Shown here in pieces: positions 43,332 through 51,926 of a stretch of DNA of 64,000 bases. The position numbers were made by a program, and so were the translations under genes. Under the pieces are notes generated by a model that saw nothing but the letters and a program-made list of their open reading frames with translations, was not told the DNA's origin and ran no database searches. Position 1 is the first letter of the stretch; every line of letters starts with the position of its first letter. Source of the stretch: Zunongwangia mangrovi (GTDB lineage Bacteria; Bacteroidota; Bacteroidia; Flavobacteriales; Flavobacteriaceae); assembly GCF_900112105.1 (NCBI RefSeq), contig NZ_FOKV01000008.1, positions 1 to 64,000 of the forward strand, given 5' to 3'.

Positions 43332-46121
43332 ATGAATTTAAATAAAACTGCTGTTTTTCTGGCCTTAAGTATTTGTAGTTGTTTTCAACTATTCGCCCAG
43401 CAAACAGAAACGATATACCTCTCGGGTACCGATAAAGATCATCGAGTAGATTGGGATTTCAAGATTGATAAAGGCCGAAAAAGTGGTGAATGGTCTAAGA
43501 TTGCCGTTCCTTCAAACTGGGAGCTCGAAGGTTTTGGAATTTACACTTACGGTCACGATTGGCGAAGATTACGACCAGAATCTGCCGCTATTGGCCAATA
43601 TAAGCATCAATTTTCTGTACCAAAAGAATGGAAATCACAGACGATAGAGCTTGTTTTCGAAGGTGTGATGACAGATACCAAAGTTATGGTAAACGGTAAA
43701 TTGGTTGGGCCTGTTCACCAGGGCGGTTTTTATTGCTTTAAATATGATATTACCCGCTTTTTAAAGTTTGGAGAAGAAAATTTGCTCGAAGTCGAGGTTA
43801 AAAATGCTTCAGATAACGATACTGTAAATAGAGCTGAAAAAGATGCCGATTTTTGGGCATTCTCCGGAATTTACAGACCTGTTTACTTAGAAGTAAAACC
43901 AAAAGAATATATCGATCGTGTAGCAATCGATGCTAAAGCCGATGGTTCTTTTAAAATGGATGTTTTTACTGAAAATATTAAAAGAGGAAGAGCTATTGAA
44001 GCTAAGATTAGTGATTTAGAAGGACAATCTTTAGGAAGTGTTTTTTCTACTGAAGCCGATAGAAGATCAGATAAAGCTACATTAAACTATCAGGCTGAAA
44101 ATCCACAATTATGGTCTCCAGAATTTCCTAATCGCTACCAGGTTGAAGTAAGCCTTAAAGATGGTGATGAGGTTTTACATACAATCACTCAGAAATTCGG
44201 ATTTAGAACGGTAGAGTTAAAAGCCAAAGACGGTTTTTATGTAAATGGTGAGAAAGTGAAATTTAAAGGTGTAAACCGCCATAGTTTCTGGCCTTCTTCA
44301 GGTCGCTCAGCAAGTAGAGCGCTTAGTATTATGGATGTTGAGTTGATGAAGGATATGAATATGAATGCGGTTAGAATGTCTCATTATCCGCCAAGTCAGC
44401 ATTTTTTAGAAGTTACAGATTCCCTTGGACTCTTTGTGATCGATGAACTTACCGGCTGGCAAAATGAATACGATACGCAGGTTGGGAAAAAACTTGTAAA
44501 AGAATTAATTATTCGTGATGTAAATCACCCTTCGATCTTGATTTGGGCTAACGGAAACGAAGGCGGTAATAATTATAACTTGCTGGAAGAATATCCAAAA
44601 TATGATATTCAGGATAGAACCGTAATCCATCCGTGGAATACTTTAGGCGAAACCAATACGCTACATTATCCTTCTTACGATTATGTGTACAATGCACTTA
44701 CCAATGGCGATAAAGTGTATTTTCCAACTGAATTTTTACACGGATTGTATGACGGTGGTCACGGTGCCGGTTTAGAAGATTTTTGGAATATTATGCAAGA
44801 AAGTCCGTTATCTGCCGGTGGATTCCTTTGGGTTTTTGCAGATGAAGGTGTGGTGCGAACAGACAAAGATGGCTTTATTGATGTAAAAGATAAGGAAACC
44901 TGGGCGCCAGACGGTATTGTAGGACCTTATCGTGAAAAAGAAGGAAGTTTTTATACCATTAAAGAAATTTGGTCTCCGGTGTATATCGATAAAATGGATA
45001 TTACGCCTCAATTTGATGGAAAGCTGAAATTGGAAAATCGTTACCATTTCACCAATTTATCAGAATGTGAATTTGAGTGGCAACTTATTAATTTTCCAAA
45101 ACCAAATGCTTCAAAAACCGAAAATAAAATCCAAAAGTCAGGAAAAGCAAAATCACCAGATATTGCGCCAGATCTTTCAGGATATCTTCAGCTAGATCTT
45201 CCTGAAAATTGGGCGCAAAGCGATGCATTATACTTAACGGCAACAGATCCTCATGGGCGTAAAATTATGACCTGGTCCTGGCCGGTTAAATCTCCGGAGA
45301 AAACTGCAGAGAGTATTGTTTCGGGAACTTCAGAAACTGCGGCAAGCGCTTCAGAAAAAGATGGAGTCCTTACACTTTCAGCAAATGAAGTGGAAATTAA
45401 TTTTAATACTGAAAACGGATTGATCACTTCAGTAAAAAATGAAAAGACTCCGATATCATTCAATAATGGGCCAAAATTAACCGATGAGGATAGTAAATTC
45501 AAATCCCTGAAACATTACCAAAAAGGCGATGATCAGGTAGTAGAAATGGAATACGAAGGCCCTATTCGAAAAATGGTGTATACGATGCAGGCCAATGGCT
45601 GGTTAAAATTAGATTACTCGTATTTCTTAAGAGGTCGAAAAGATTTTATGGGAATCAATTTTGATTATCCTGAAGAAAAAGTGAAAGGCGTAAAATGGTT
45701 AGGAAAAGGACCATACCGAGTTTGGAAAAACCGAATGAAAGGACAGAATTTTGCCGTGTACCAAAAAGATTATAACAATACCGTAACAGGATCTGATTGG
45801 GGGTATCCAGAATTTAAAGGCTATCACGATCGCATGTACTGGGCGGTTATCGATACTGAAGAATCACCCATTACCATAGTTTCCGCCACAGATGATGTTT
45901 TTCTTCGATTGTTTACGCCAAAAGATTCGAATAACGAAAATACGAATCCTGCGTTCCCTGAAGGAAATATCTCTTTTATGGATGCGATAAGCCCAATTGG
46001 AACAAAATTTAAAAAGCCTGCCGAGCTAGGGCCACAGAGTCAGCAAACCGAATTTCATCACCGTGATGATCACCAAAGATTATGGGGAGCTACACTATAT
46101 TTTAATTTTGGAACTAAATAA
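43332..46121 (+). CDS. GH2 beta-galactosidase-type enzyme, exported
   Basis: A 929-residue glycoside hydrolase with a signal peptide ending LFAQQ. Sugar-binding domain (PSNWELEGFGIYTYGHDW, GVMTDTKVMVNGKLVGP), Ig-like domain, and a TIM barrel with GVNRHSFWPSSGRS, MNAVRMSHYPPSQHFLEV, WANGNEGGNNYNL (acid/base Glu410) and PTEFLHGLYDGGHGAG (likely nucleophile Glu467). The C-terminal part has a galactosidase small-chain-like domain (LGKGPYRVWKNRMKGQ). Many family members are beta-galactosidases, but the PTEF nucleophile context is unlike LacZ, and beta-galacturonidase or arabinopyranosidase activities are possible. It is the only enzyme of the second locus, so the natural glycan may be short or partly degraded elsewhere. 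Confidence 0.88.
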   Translation: MNLNKTAVFLALSICSCFQLFAQQTETIYLSGTDKDHRVDWDFKIDKGRKSGEWSKIAVPSNWELEGFGIYTYGHDWRRLRPESAAIGQYKHQFSVPKEWKSQTIELVFEGVMTDTKVMVNGKLVGPVHQGGFYCFKYDITRFLKFGEENLLEVEVKNASDNDTVNRAEKDADFWAFSGIYRPVYLEVKPKEYIDRVAIDAKADGSFKMDVFTENIKRGRAIEAKISDLEGQSLGSVFSTEADRRSDKATLNYQAENPQLWSPEFPNRYQVEVSLKDGDEVLHTITQKFGFRTVELKAKDGFYVNGEKVKFKGVNRHSFWPSSGRSASRALSIMDVELMKDMNMNAVRMSHYPPSQHFLEVTDSLGLFVIDELTGWQNEYDTQVGKKLVKELIIRDVNHPSILIWANGNEGGNNYNLLEEYPKYDIQDRTVIHPWNTLGETNTLHYPSYDYVYNALTNGDKVYFPTEFLHGLYDGGHGAGLEDFWNIMQESPLSAGGFLWVFADEGVVRTDKDGFIDVKDKETWAPDGIVGPYREKEGSFYTIKEIWSPVYIDKMDITPQFDGKLKLENRYHFTNLSECEFEWQLINFPKPNASKTENKIQKSGKAKSPDIAPDLSGYLQLDLPENWAQSDALYLTATDPHGRKIMTWSWPVKSPEKTAESIVSGTSETAASASEKDGVLTLSANEVEINFNTENGLITSVKNEKTPISFNNGPKLTDEDSKFKSLKHYQKGDDQVVEMEYEGPIRKMVYTMQANGWLKLDYSYFLRGRKDFMGINFDYPEEKVKGVKWLGKGPYRVWKNRMKGQNFAVYQKDYNNTVTGSDWGYPEFKGYHDRMYWAVIDTEESPITIVSATDDVFLRLFTPKDSNNENTNPAFPEGNISFMDAISPIGTKFKKPAELGPQSQQTEFHHRDDHQRLWGATLYFNFGTK

Positions 46122-46150
46122 GTATTCATGAAATAATGATAGAAAATCGA

Positions 46151-46180
46151 AAAAGGGAGGCCAAAGCCTCCCTTTTTTTT
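46151..46180. terminator. Bidirectional intrinsic terminator
   Basis: GGGAGGC-CAAA-GCCTCCC (46155-46172) with T on the right and A on the left, so it can end both the GH2 message and the convergent ArnT-like message. It lies 33 bases after the GH2 stop. Confidence 0.9.
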
Positions 46181-46208
46181 ATTGCTTAAAATATTGAATT
46201 TCAGATTT

Positions 46209-46261
46209 ATTGGCACTGCCAAAGGGAATAACACCCCGAGGCTTGTCCCAAGATACTTTAC
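46209..46261 (+). repeat. Copy B of the dispersed intergenic repeat
   Basis: Begins ATTGGCACTGCCAAAGGG with perfect TTGGC/GCCAA pairing, continues AATAACACCCCGAGGCTTG and ends ACTTTACT. Compared with copy A it lacks the AT-rich middle, as if the unit had been shortened by about 50 bases. The right end contains the TAA stop codon of the minus-strand ArnT-like gene (46260-46258). Confidence 0.75.
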
Positions 46262-47883
46262 TTTTTCTTTTTAAGCATATAAAAATCTCGCATCAATCGG
46301 TTTTTATAACCAGATTTTTCAGGATGTACCTGGTTTAGATCGTATTGATCTATTTTTTGAATAGAATAGCCTGAAAATTCTTCCGTAGAGATCGTATCTG
46401 TTACGTTTAGTAGCAATCCAAACTCCTTTTCTTTCGGTAAAAAAAGACTGTCGTTTTTAACCAATATCGGAATTGGTTTTCCGAAGTCCCAAATAATTTC
46501 GGGGCCAAAACCATTATATTCATACACCTGAATTTGGTTATTTACAGCCTGCTTTTTTAATTCAGCAAAAGACTTGTAATTTGGGTTGTCGATCAAGGTA
46601 TCGATCAGTGGAAATCCAAAAACGATCACTGTACAAATAAAACCTACCGTGAGATAAAATATGTTAGAAAACCTGTTTTTTCTGAAGTAATAAAATATGC
46701 TTACGCCAATACTAAAAAGCGCAATAGAGGTAAGGGCGTACCATAAATAATAAATTCCGTCTAGATCTAAAATGAAAAATGCAGCAAAAGGAAAAGCAAT
46801 TCCTATGATGGCAATAAGACCAAAATTGAAATAAACCACCCATTTTTCCTTCATTTTTAAGCCTGAAAAATTACTGAACAGGTATTCGATATAAAACGAC
46901 GTATTTAGCGCCATTGGGATAAGAACCGGCAAAAGATAACGTGATTTTTTTTCAGGAATAATCGATAACAGAATTACTGAAAGTATCGTCCAAAGAATCG
47001 CAAATTTGTAAGCTTTTTTGTTACTTGCCCTGTTTTTTAAATACGGGTAAAGTAGCGCCACGAAAGACGGAATCGTCCAAATACCACTTTGTGTAAAAAA
47101 ACTCCAATAGTAATAAAACGGGCGAATGTTATAACTTCCCCAGTTGGCTGCTTCGTCTTTGGTGATTTCTAAAAAGGCTACAGGATCGGCTAATCTTACG
47201 TAAACAAACCACCATAACCCAACTCCTAAACCAAGAACTAGAAAAACGATTAAAGCGCCCCATTTTTTTCTAAAATCCTGAAATTTATAAACAATAGCAT
47301 AAGCGATTACAAAAGGTAAAAGCAATGCGTAAAGCGAAACAGGACCTTTACTAAGTATCGAAAACCCAAAGAAAATTCCGGCTAAAATAACGTTACGCCA
47401 TAACTTTCTTTCGTCTCTAAAAAACTGAAAAAGGAAATAAATAGTCACCATCATAAAGGCATGCGTAAAAATATCCCATTGACCGTTTCTACCAGAAAAG
47501 ATGATGTAAAAAGAACTTACGGCAATAAGTGAAGCCATAAATGCCTGTTTTCGGGTAATATTTATTAATGCTGAAAATTTATATAGCGAAACGGCGAGTA
47601 ATGTTGCTGCGCAGGCGGCAGGCAATCGTAAAGCCCATAAATTCTCTATTCCAAATATTTTTGCTGAAACTGCCGTTAGCCAGGTTGGCAATGGCGGTTT
47701 TTCATAACGCGGAATATCGTTTAACGTGGTTAAGAGCCAATGATTTAGATTCAGCATTTCTCTGGCCGAGCCAAAGTTTCTGGCTTCCATAATATTTACA
47801 TAAATGGCATCCAGATTAAAAAAAAATATAAGAATACAAATACCAACAAGGGCAAGCAGATATCTATGAAATTTAGGTTTCAT
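46258..47883 (-). CDS. ArnT/PMT-like membrane glycosyltransferase (GT39/GT83 type)
   Basis: A 541-residue inner-membrane protein with about a dozen hydrophobic helices. The N-terminal loop carries NIMEARNFGSAREML, PRYEKPPLPTWLTA and IFGIENLWALRLPAA, the acidic catalytic loop of polyisoprenyl-phosphate-sugar transferases, followed by GRNGQWDIFTHAFMM. The C-terminal 150 residues are partly outside the membrane. ArnT moves aminoarabinose from undecaprenyl phosphate to lipid A. The partner genes suggest the same logic here, but the sugar is unknown. The stop codon lies in a copy of the dispersed repeat. It overlaps the next gene by 11 bases. Confidence 0.88.
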   Translation of the reverse strand: MKPKFHRYLLALVGICILIFFFNLDAIYVNIMEARNFGSAREMLNLNHWLLTTLNDIPRYEKPPLPTWLTAVSAKIFGIENLWALRLPAACAATLLAVSLYKFSALINITRKQAFMASLIAVSSFYIIFSGRNGQWDIFTHAFMMVTIYFLFQFFRDERKLWRNVILAGIFFGFSILSKGPVSLYALLLPFVIAYAIVYKFQDFRKKWGALIVFLVLGLGVGLWWFVYVRLADPVAFLEITKDEAANWGSYNIRPFYYYWSFFTQSGIWTIPSFVALLYPYLKNRASNKKAYKFAILWTILSVILLSIIPEKKSRYLLPVLIPMALNTSFYIEYLFSNFSGLKMKEKWVVYFNFGLIAIIGIAFPFAAFFILDLDGIYYLWYALTSIALFSIGVSIFYYFRKNRFSNIFYLTVGFICTVIVFGFPLIDTLIDNPNYKSFAELKKQAVNNQIQVYEYNGFGPEIIWDFGKPIPILVKNDSLFLPKEKEFGLLLNVTDTISTEEFSGYSIQKIDQYDLNQVHPEKSGYKNRLMRDFYMLKKKK

Positions 47884-48511
47884 TTAGTTGTCGTTTAGAC
47901 TTTTGGCTTAAGATAATATTTCTTACGTAAACTACACTTCCAAAAATATGTCCTGTAAATAAAACAGGATCTTTTCTTATAATGGCGTAAATTAAAATAA
48001 GACTGGCGCCAATCAGACTTAAAATCCAAAACCCTAGTGGAAGTATGCTTTCTTTTTTTCTTTCAGAATAAATCCATTGATATAAAAACCGAAGATTAAA
48101 AATGATTTGAGCAACTGTACCCAGTAAAACTAACCAGATAGGAATGTTTTCATTACCAAAGAAACGCTGCAAATCTAAGGTGCCGTTATTGTAATTGTAA
48201 AGCACTACGAATGCTGGGAAAATATAAATGAAAAGCTGAAAAATACGCTTCATTTTATCCCATTCTCCCTGTAACTGTAAATTCCGAATATAAATGTAAT
48301 AGGTGATCGCCTGCCCAAACATAATCGAAAAATCATCTTGTAGATCCCCGTAAACAAAAAGTAAAAAAGAGGCGATTAGGCTAAACTTCCAAAACAGGCT
48401 GGGCGTTAAAACCTTTTTATGTTTTTCAGAAAGGATCCATTGTAAAAGCAGCCTGCCAGAAAAAAGGATCTGGGCAATAAAACCTACGGTATAGACGTAC
48501 CATGGGCTCAT
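47873..48511 (-). CDS. Tandem LAB_N-domain membrane protein
   Basis: A 212-residue membrane protein made of two copies of the lipid-A-biosynthesis N-terminal (LAB_N) domain. Copy one: GFIAQILFSGRLLLQWILSE, FSLIASFLLFVYGDLQDDF, FGQAITYYIYIRNLQL. Copy two: GTVAQIIFNLRFLYQWIYSE, LSLIGASLILIYAIIRKDP, FGSVVYVRNIILSQ. Each has three helices, so six in all. LAB_N proteins are found with ArnC/ArnT-like transferases and are thought to help lipid-linked sugar handling. It overlaps both neighbours (11 and 4 bases), so the three genes are one coupled unit. Confidence 0.88.
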   Translation of the reverse strand: MSPWYVYTVGFIAQILFSGRLLLQWILSEKHKKVLTPSLFWKFSLIASFLLFVYGDLQDDFSIMFGQAITYYIYIRNLQLQGEWDKMKRIFQLFIYIFPAFVVLYNYNNGTLDLQRFFGNENIPIWLVLLGTVAQIIFNLRFLYQWIYSERKKESILPLGFWILSLIGASLILIYAIIRKDPVLFTGHIFGSVVYVRNIILSQKSKRQLNET

Positions 48512-49221
48512 CCTTTTTTAGCAACGTTATAATTGATATATTTTTTCTTCATCCACAGGTAAGCAAAACAATCGACTAATGGACCTAAAAGTCTGTTCCA
48601 TAAATGAAATTTTGCTTTCCCGGCAATTCTTGGGTAGTGTCTTACGGGAACTTGTTTTACTGTTCCGTTTTGTAACATAATCATGGCCGGCAAAAATCGA
48701 TGTAGGCCTTTAAACATTGGGATTCGTTTTGCATAATCTGCTTTAATGATCTTTAAAGGACATCCGGTATCGTTCATTCCATCATGCGTAAAACTTTTAC
48801 GAATACCGTTGGCGATAAGCGAGGACATATTTTTCACAAAAGAATCTCTACGATCTGCACGCCAACCCGTCACGAGATCGTATTCGCCAATATCCTGCAT
48901 TAAAAGATTAAAATCTTCAGGATCTGTTTGTAGATCTGAATCGATATAACCTATAAGCGGAGTATCAGCATAATCGAATCCAGCTTTGATCGCAGCACTT
49001 AGTCCGCAGTTCTTTTCAAAAGAAATAAAAAAGAAAGCTTTATTGCCCTCGCAAATTTTTTCGATCATCGATAAACTATTATCTGAAGAACCATCGTTAA
49101 CAAGTAAAATACAGGTAGGTTTGGCAGCAATAGTAAGATAAGTAGAAAATTGTTGCTCTAAACGTTCCAGGTTTTCTTCCTCGTTGTAGATGGGAACAAC
49201 GATCGTAAACTGATATTCCAT
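48508..49221 (-). CDS. GT2 polyisoprenyl-phosphate glycosyltransferase (ArnC/DPM-like)
   Basis: A 237-residue GT-A fold enzyme expected to link a sugar from a nucleotide donor to a polyisoprenyl phosphate. Motifs: VVPIYNEEENLERLEQQF, LLVNDGSSDNS, NCGLSAAIKAGFDYA and YIDSDLQTDPEDF (metal-binding DSD). The end has a short hydrophobic segment (LVDCFAYLWM) but not the two C-terminal helices of many DPM-like enzymes; the tandem LAB_N protein may supply the membrane part. It is the first gene of the three-gene envelope operon, divergent from the epimerase gene. Confidence 0.9.
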   Translation of the reverse strand: MEYQFTIVVPIYNEEENLERLEQQFSTYLTIAAKPTCILLVNDGSSDNSLSMIEKICEGNKAFFFISFEKNCGLSAAIKAGFDYADTPLIGYIDSDLQTDPEDFNLLMQDIGEYDLVTGWRADRRDSFVKNMSSLIANGIRKSFTHDGMNDTGCPLKIIKADYAKRIPMFKGLHRFLPAMIMLQNGTVKQVPVRHYPRIAGKAKFHLWNRLLGPLVDCFAYLWMKKKYINYNVAKKG

Positions 49222-49292
49222 AGTTTATAAATTGATTGCAAATGTATCTTTTAAAAGAAAAAATAAGAAGGTAATAACAAGAAATATCGTTT

Positions 49293-49311
49293 TTTAATGA
49301 TAATCATTGTA
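49293..49311. promoter_or_regulatory. Fur-box-like sequence between GT2 and epimerase genes
   Basis: TTTAATGATAATCATTGTA matches the classical 19-base Fur consensus at 15 positions, with a perfect core palindrome AATGATAATCATT. It is placed about 50 bases before the epimerase ATG. AT-richness raises the chance of coincidence. Confidence 0.35.
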
Positions 49312-49360
49312 CTTTGCCGCCGCAAATTTTCAGATTTTTGATAATTTAAGACTTTATATT

Positions 49361-50302
49361 ATGAAAGTTTTGGTTACCGGTGCTGCCGGTTTTATAGGTT
49401 CTCATGCTGCTGAAGCATTAAATAAAGAAGGTTACGAAGTCGTTGGAGTTGATAATTTTTCAGACTACTACGATGTTAAACTGAAAGAATTAAATGTTGA
49501 AAGTCTTTGTAAAAATAACATCGAGGTTATAAAAGTAGATCTTCGCAATACTAAAGATTTCCAGAAGCTAACCAGCGATTTTGATTTTATAATTCATTTT
49601 GCGGCACAACCGGGAATCTCAGCAACCAGCACTTTCGATCAATACCTGCAGAACAATTTTATTGCTACACAAAATTTAATTGAATTTGCTCACCAAAATA
49701 AAAAGCTAAAGCATTTCTTCAATATTTCAACCTCTTCGGTTTACGGTTTAGAAGCAACCTTTCCTGAAGAAGCTGCGGCACAACCTGCTTCATTTTATGG
49801 TGTGACCAAGCTAGCTGCAGAACAATTGGTTTTAGCCGAATCCAGAGCCAAGCGATTGAACAGTAGTTCACTTCGATTATATTCAGTTTATGGGCCTAGA
49901 GAACGTCCTGAAAAATTATATACCAAATTAATCGCCTGTGCATTTAATAATGAAAAATTTCCATTGTTTAGTGGAAGCGAAAAGCATTTAAGGAGCTTTA
50001 CATATGTTGGTGATATTTTAGAAGGCATACTTACGGCAGTGAAAAAGCACCACGAGTTAAACGGAGAAATTATCAATCTTGGTACAGAGGCCGAATATAC
50101 CACGCAGGAGGGAATCGATTATGTAGAGGAGCTTTTGGGTAAAAAGATCGAACTGGAGATTAAGCCTAGACGAAAAGGTGACCAATGGCATACGCGCGCC
50201 AATATTAATAAAGCTAAGAAAATTTTAGACTACCATCCAACCACTACTTTAAAGGATGGTTTACAACGACAGATAAACTGGTATAAAGCCAATTTTCTAT
50301 AA
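49361..50302 (+). CDS. NAD-dependent nucleotide-sugar epimerase/dehydratase
   Basis: A 313-residue short-chain dehydrogenase-type enzyme. The start at 49361 puts the Rossmann motif at the N-terminus (MKVLVTGAAGFIGSHAAEAL); the longer TTG-started frame adds residues that overlap the likely promoter and are not family-like. Further blocks are HFAAQPGISATSTF, NISTSSVYGLEATFPEE, SFYGVTKLAAEQLVL (catalytic Tyr and Lys) and LRLYSVYGPRERPEK. It is closest to UDP-glucuronate/UDP-glucose 4-epimerases. It may supply a sugar for the divergent transferase operon. Its stop overlaps the convergent meaB stop by 6 bases. Confidence 0.9.
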   Translation: MKVLVTGAAGFIGSHAAEALNKEGYEVVGVDNFSDYYDVKLKELNVESLCKNNIEVIKVDLRNTKDFQKLTSDFDFIIHFAAQPGISATSTFDQYLQNNFIATQNLIEFAHQNKKLKHFFNISTSSVYGLEATFPEEAAAQPASFYGVTKLAAEQLVLAESRAKRLNSSSLRLYSVYGPRERPEKLYTKLIACAFNNEKFPLFSGSEKHLRSFTYVGDILEGILTAVKKHHELNGEIINLGTEAEYTTQEGIDYVEELLGKKIELEIKPRRKGDQWHTRANINKAKKILDYHPTTTLKDGLQRQINWYKANFL

Positions 50303-51382
50303 TTTAGAATACTTTTCTAAAAGTTGCTTTGCAGCAATAAAAGGAGAGGTTTTTTTATCGAATATTGCCTGTAATTGCTCGTTTAAAGCGGTTTTTATCT
50401 CGGGATTCTGGTAAAAAGACTGTTTTAGCTGTTCGTTTATACTCTGTAACAGCCAAAACTTACTTTGTTGCTTTCTATTTTCTTCAAAATAGCCATTTTC
50501 TCGGATCTTTTTTTCGAAAGATCGTATGAGATTCCAAATTTCAGGGATACCTTCATTATATAAAGCACTGCTAAGCAAAACTTCTGGCGTCCAACTGCTT
50601 TCTTTTGGTGGGTATAAATGCAAAGCACGTTTAAAATCTAATTTTGCAGTATTTGCGGCCTTAATATTATCACCATCTGCTTTGTTGATCACAATGGCAT
50701 CTGCCATTTCCATAATTCCGCGTTTTATGCCCTGCAATTCGTCGCCTGCACCGGCTAATTTCAGTAACAAAAAGAAATCGCACATGCTGTGCACGGTAGT
50801 TTCACTTTGCCCAACACCAACAGTTTCAATTAAAATCACATCAAATCCTGCGGCTTCACATAGTAAAATACTTTCTCTTGTTTTACGCGCAACACCGCCA
50901 AGAGAATAGCCAGATGGGCTAGGGCGTATAAATGCCATTTCTTCTTTCACCAGATTTTCCATTCGGGTTTTATCGCCCAGAATACTGCCTTTAGAAATGC
51001 TGCTACTGGGATCTACCGCAAGAACTGCTACTTTTTTGCCTAATTTGAGCAAATGACTACCAAAACTTTCAATAAATGTACTTTTTCCCACGCCCGGAAC
51101 TCCGGTTATTCCGATTCTTATCGATTTTCCTGCGGAAGCAATGGCGCCTTCAATAATAGCTGAAGCCTGTTCCTGGTGAGTTGGATTATTACTTTCAACC
51201 AAAGTGATCGCTTGTCCTAAGGCTGTTTGACTCCCCTGAAGCAGCCGATCTAAAATTTCGCTATGATCCTGTTTTTTCTTCCGAAGTAATTTAATTTTTT
51301 CTGCAGCGCTATTACTAACATTCACTGGAGAAGGAATGCTATTGCTTTGGGAAAGTGCAGATTTTTTGGAAGGCTGTTTCAA
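50297..51382 (-). CDS. meaB: MeaB/ArgK-type GTPase, methylmalonyl-CoA mutase chaperone
   Basis: A 361-residue G3E-family GTPase that guards and reloads the adenosylcobalamin of methylmalonyl-CoA mutase. Walker A is ITGVPGVGKSTFIESFG (about residues 92-108), followed by LAVDPSSSISKGSILGDKTR, FIRPSPSGYSLGGVAR, LIETVGVGQSE and the NKAD specificity motif. The mutase is not in the window, but an adenosyltransferase that makes the cofactor is, at 60680. An upstream TAAATTTG (51408-51401, minus strand) is a good -7 box. Confidence 0.93.
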   Translation of the reverse strand: MKQPSKKSALSQSNSIPSPVNVSNSAAEKIKLLRKKKQDHSEILDRLLQGSQTALGQAITLVESNNPTHQEQASAIIEGAIASAGKSIRIGITGVPGVGKSTFIESFGSHLLKLGKKVAVLAVDPSSSISKGSILGDKTRMENLVKEEMAFIRPSPSGYSLGGVARKTRESILLCEAAGFDVILIETVGVGQSETTVHSMCDFFLLLKLAGAGDELQGIKRGIMEMADAIVINKADGDNIKAANTAKLDFKRALHLYPPKESSWTPEVLLSSALYNEGIPEIWNLIRSFEKKIRENGYFEENRKQQSKFWLLQSINEQLKQSFYQNPEIKTALNEQLQAIFDKKTSPFIAAKQLLEKYSKL

Positions 51383-51479
51383 GTTGCAGTTTATTTATGA
51401 CAAATTTATGAATACATTTTTTGAATGCGAATTTTGGGAATGGTATATTGATAAGGAATAATATAAAACATTCGAAAAA

Positions 51480-51908
51480 ATGAAAACTTTGTATTCAGCT
51501 AAGGTAACCACAGAAGGTGGAAGAAAAGGCAGAACAACCAGTGACGATGGGATATTAGATTTACAACTTTCAATGCCTAAAAGTCTTGGCGGTGAAGGTG
51601 GAGAACATACAAATCCAGAACAACTTTTTGCAGCAGGATATTCTGCATGCTTTGGTAGTGCTTTAGAAATGATCGCTAAAAATGCGAACGTAGACCTGGG
51701 AGATTACAGTGTAACGGTGAAAATAGATCTTGAGCAAAATGATGATAAAGAGATGGATCTTTCAGCAGTTATTGATGTTTATATTCCAGAAATAGAGGTC
51801 GAAAAGGGTGAGGATCTTATTAACGAAGCTCACGAGGTTTGTCCTTATTCTAGAGCGACAAGAGATAATATCGATGTGACTTTAAATCTTTTGATCGACG
51901 AAGATTAA
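51480..51908 (+). CDS. ohr: Organic hydroperoxide resistance protein (Ohr, OsmC family)
   Basis: Reduces organic hydroperoxides with a cysteine pair. The 142 residues contain the peroxidatic Cys57 in AAGYSACFGSALE and the resolving Cys121 in HEVCPYSRATR, with Arg18 in the GGRKGRTTS loop that activates the thiol and Glu in NPEQLF. Start, length and motifs are standard. No OhrR regulator is adjacent. It converges on the DUF2911 gene with an 18-base gap. Confidence 0.93.
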   Translation: MKTLYSAKVTTEGGRKGRTTSDDGILDLQLSMPKSLGGEGGEHTNPEQLFAAGYSACFGSALEMIAKNANVDLGDYSVTVKIDLEQNDDKEMDLSAVIDVYIPEIEVEKGEDLINEAHEVCPYSRATRDNIDVTLNLLIDED

Positions 51909-51926
51909 TATTCGATAAAAATCGAC

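Noticed and set aside
49296-49308. AATGATAATCATT as a dyad for transcription termination
   Set aside because: No loop or T tract fits and it lies between divergent genes, so only a binding-site reading was kept.
49307-49360. TTG-started N-terminal extension of the epimerase
   Set aside because: It places 18 non-family residues before the Rossmann motif and overlaps the likely promoter; the ATG at 49361 is standard.
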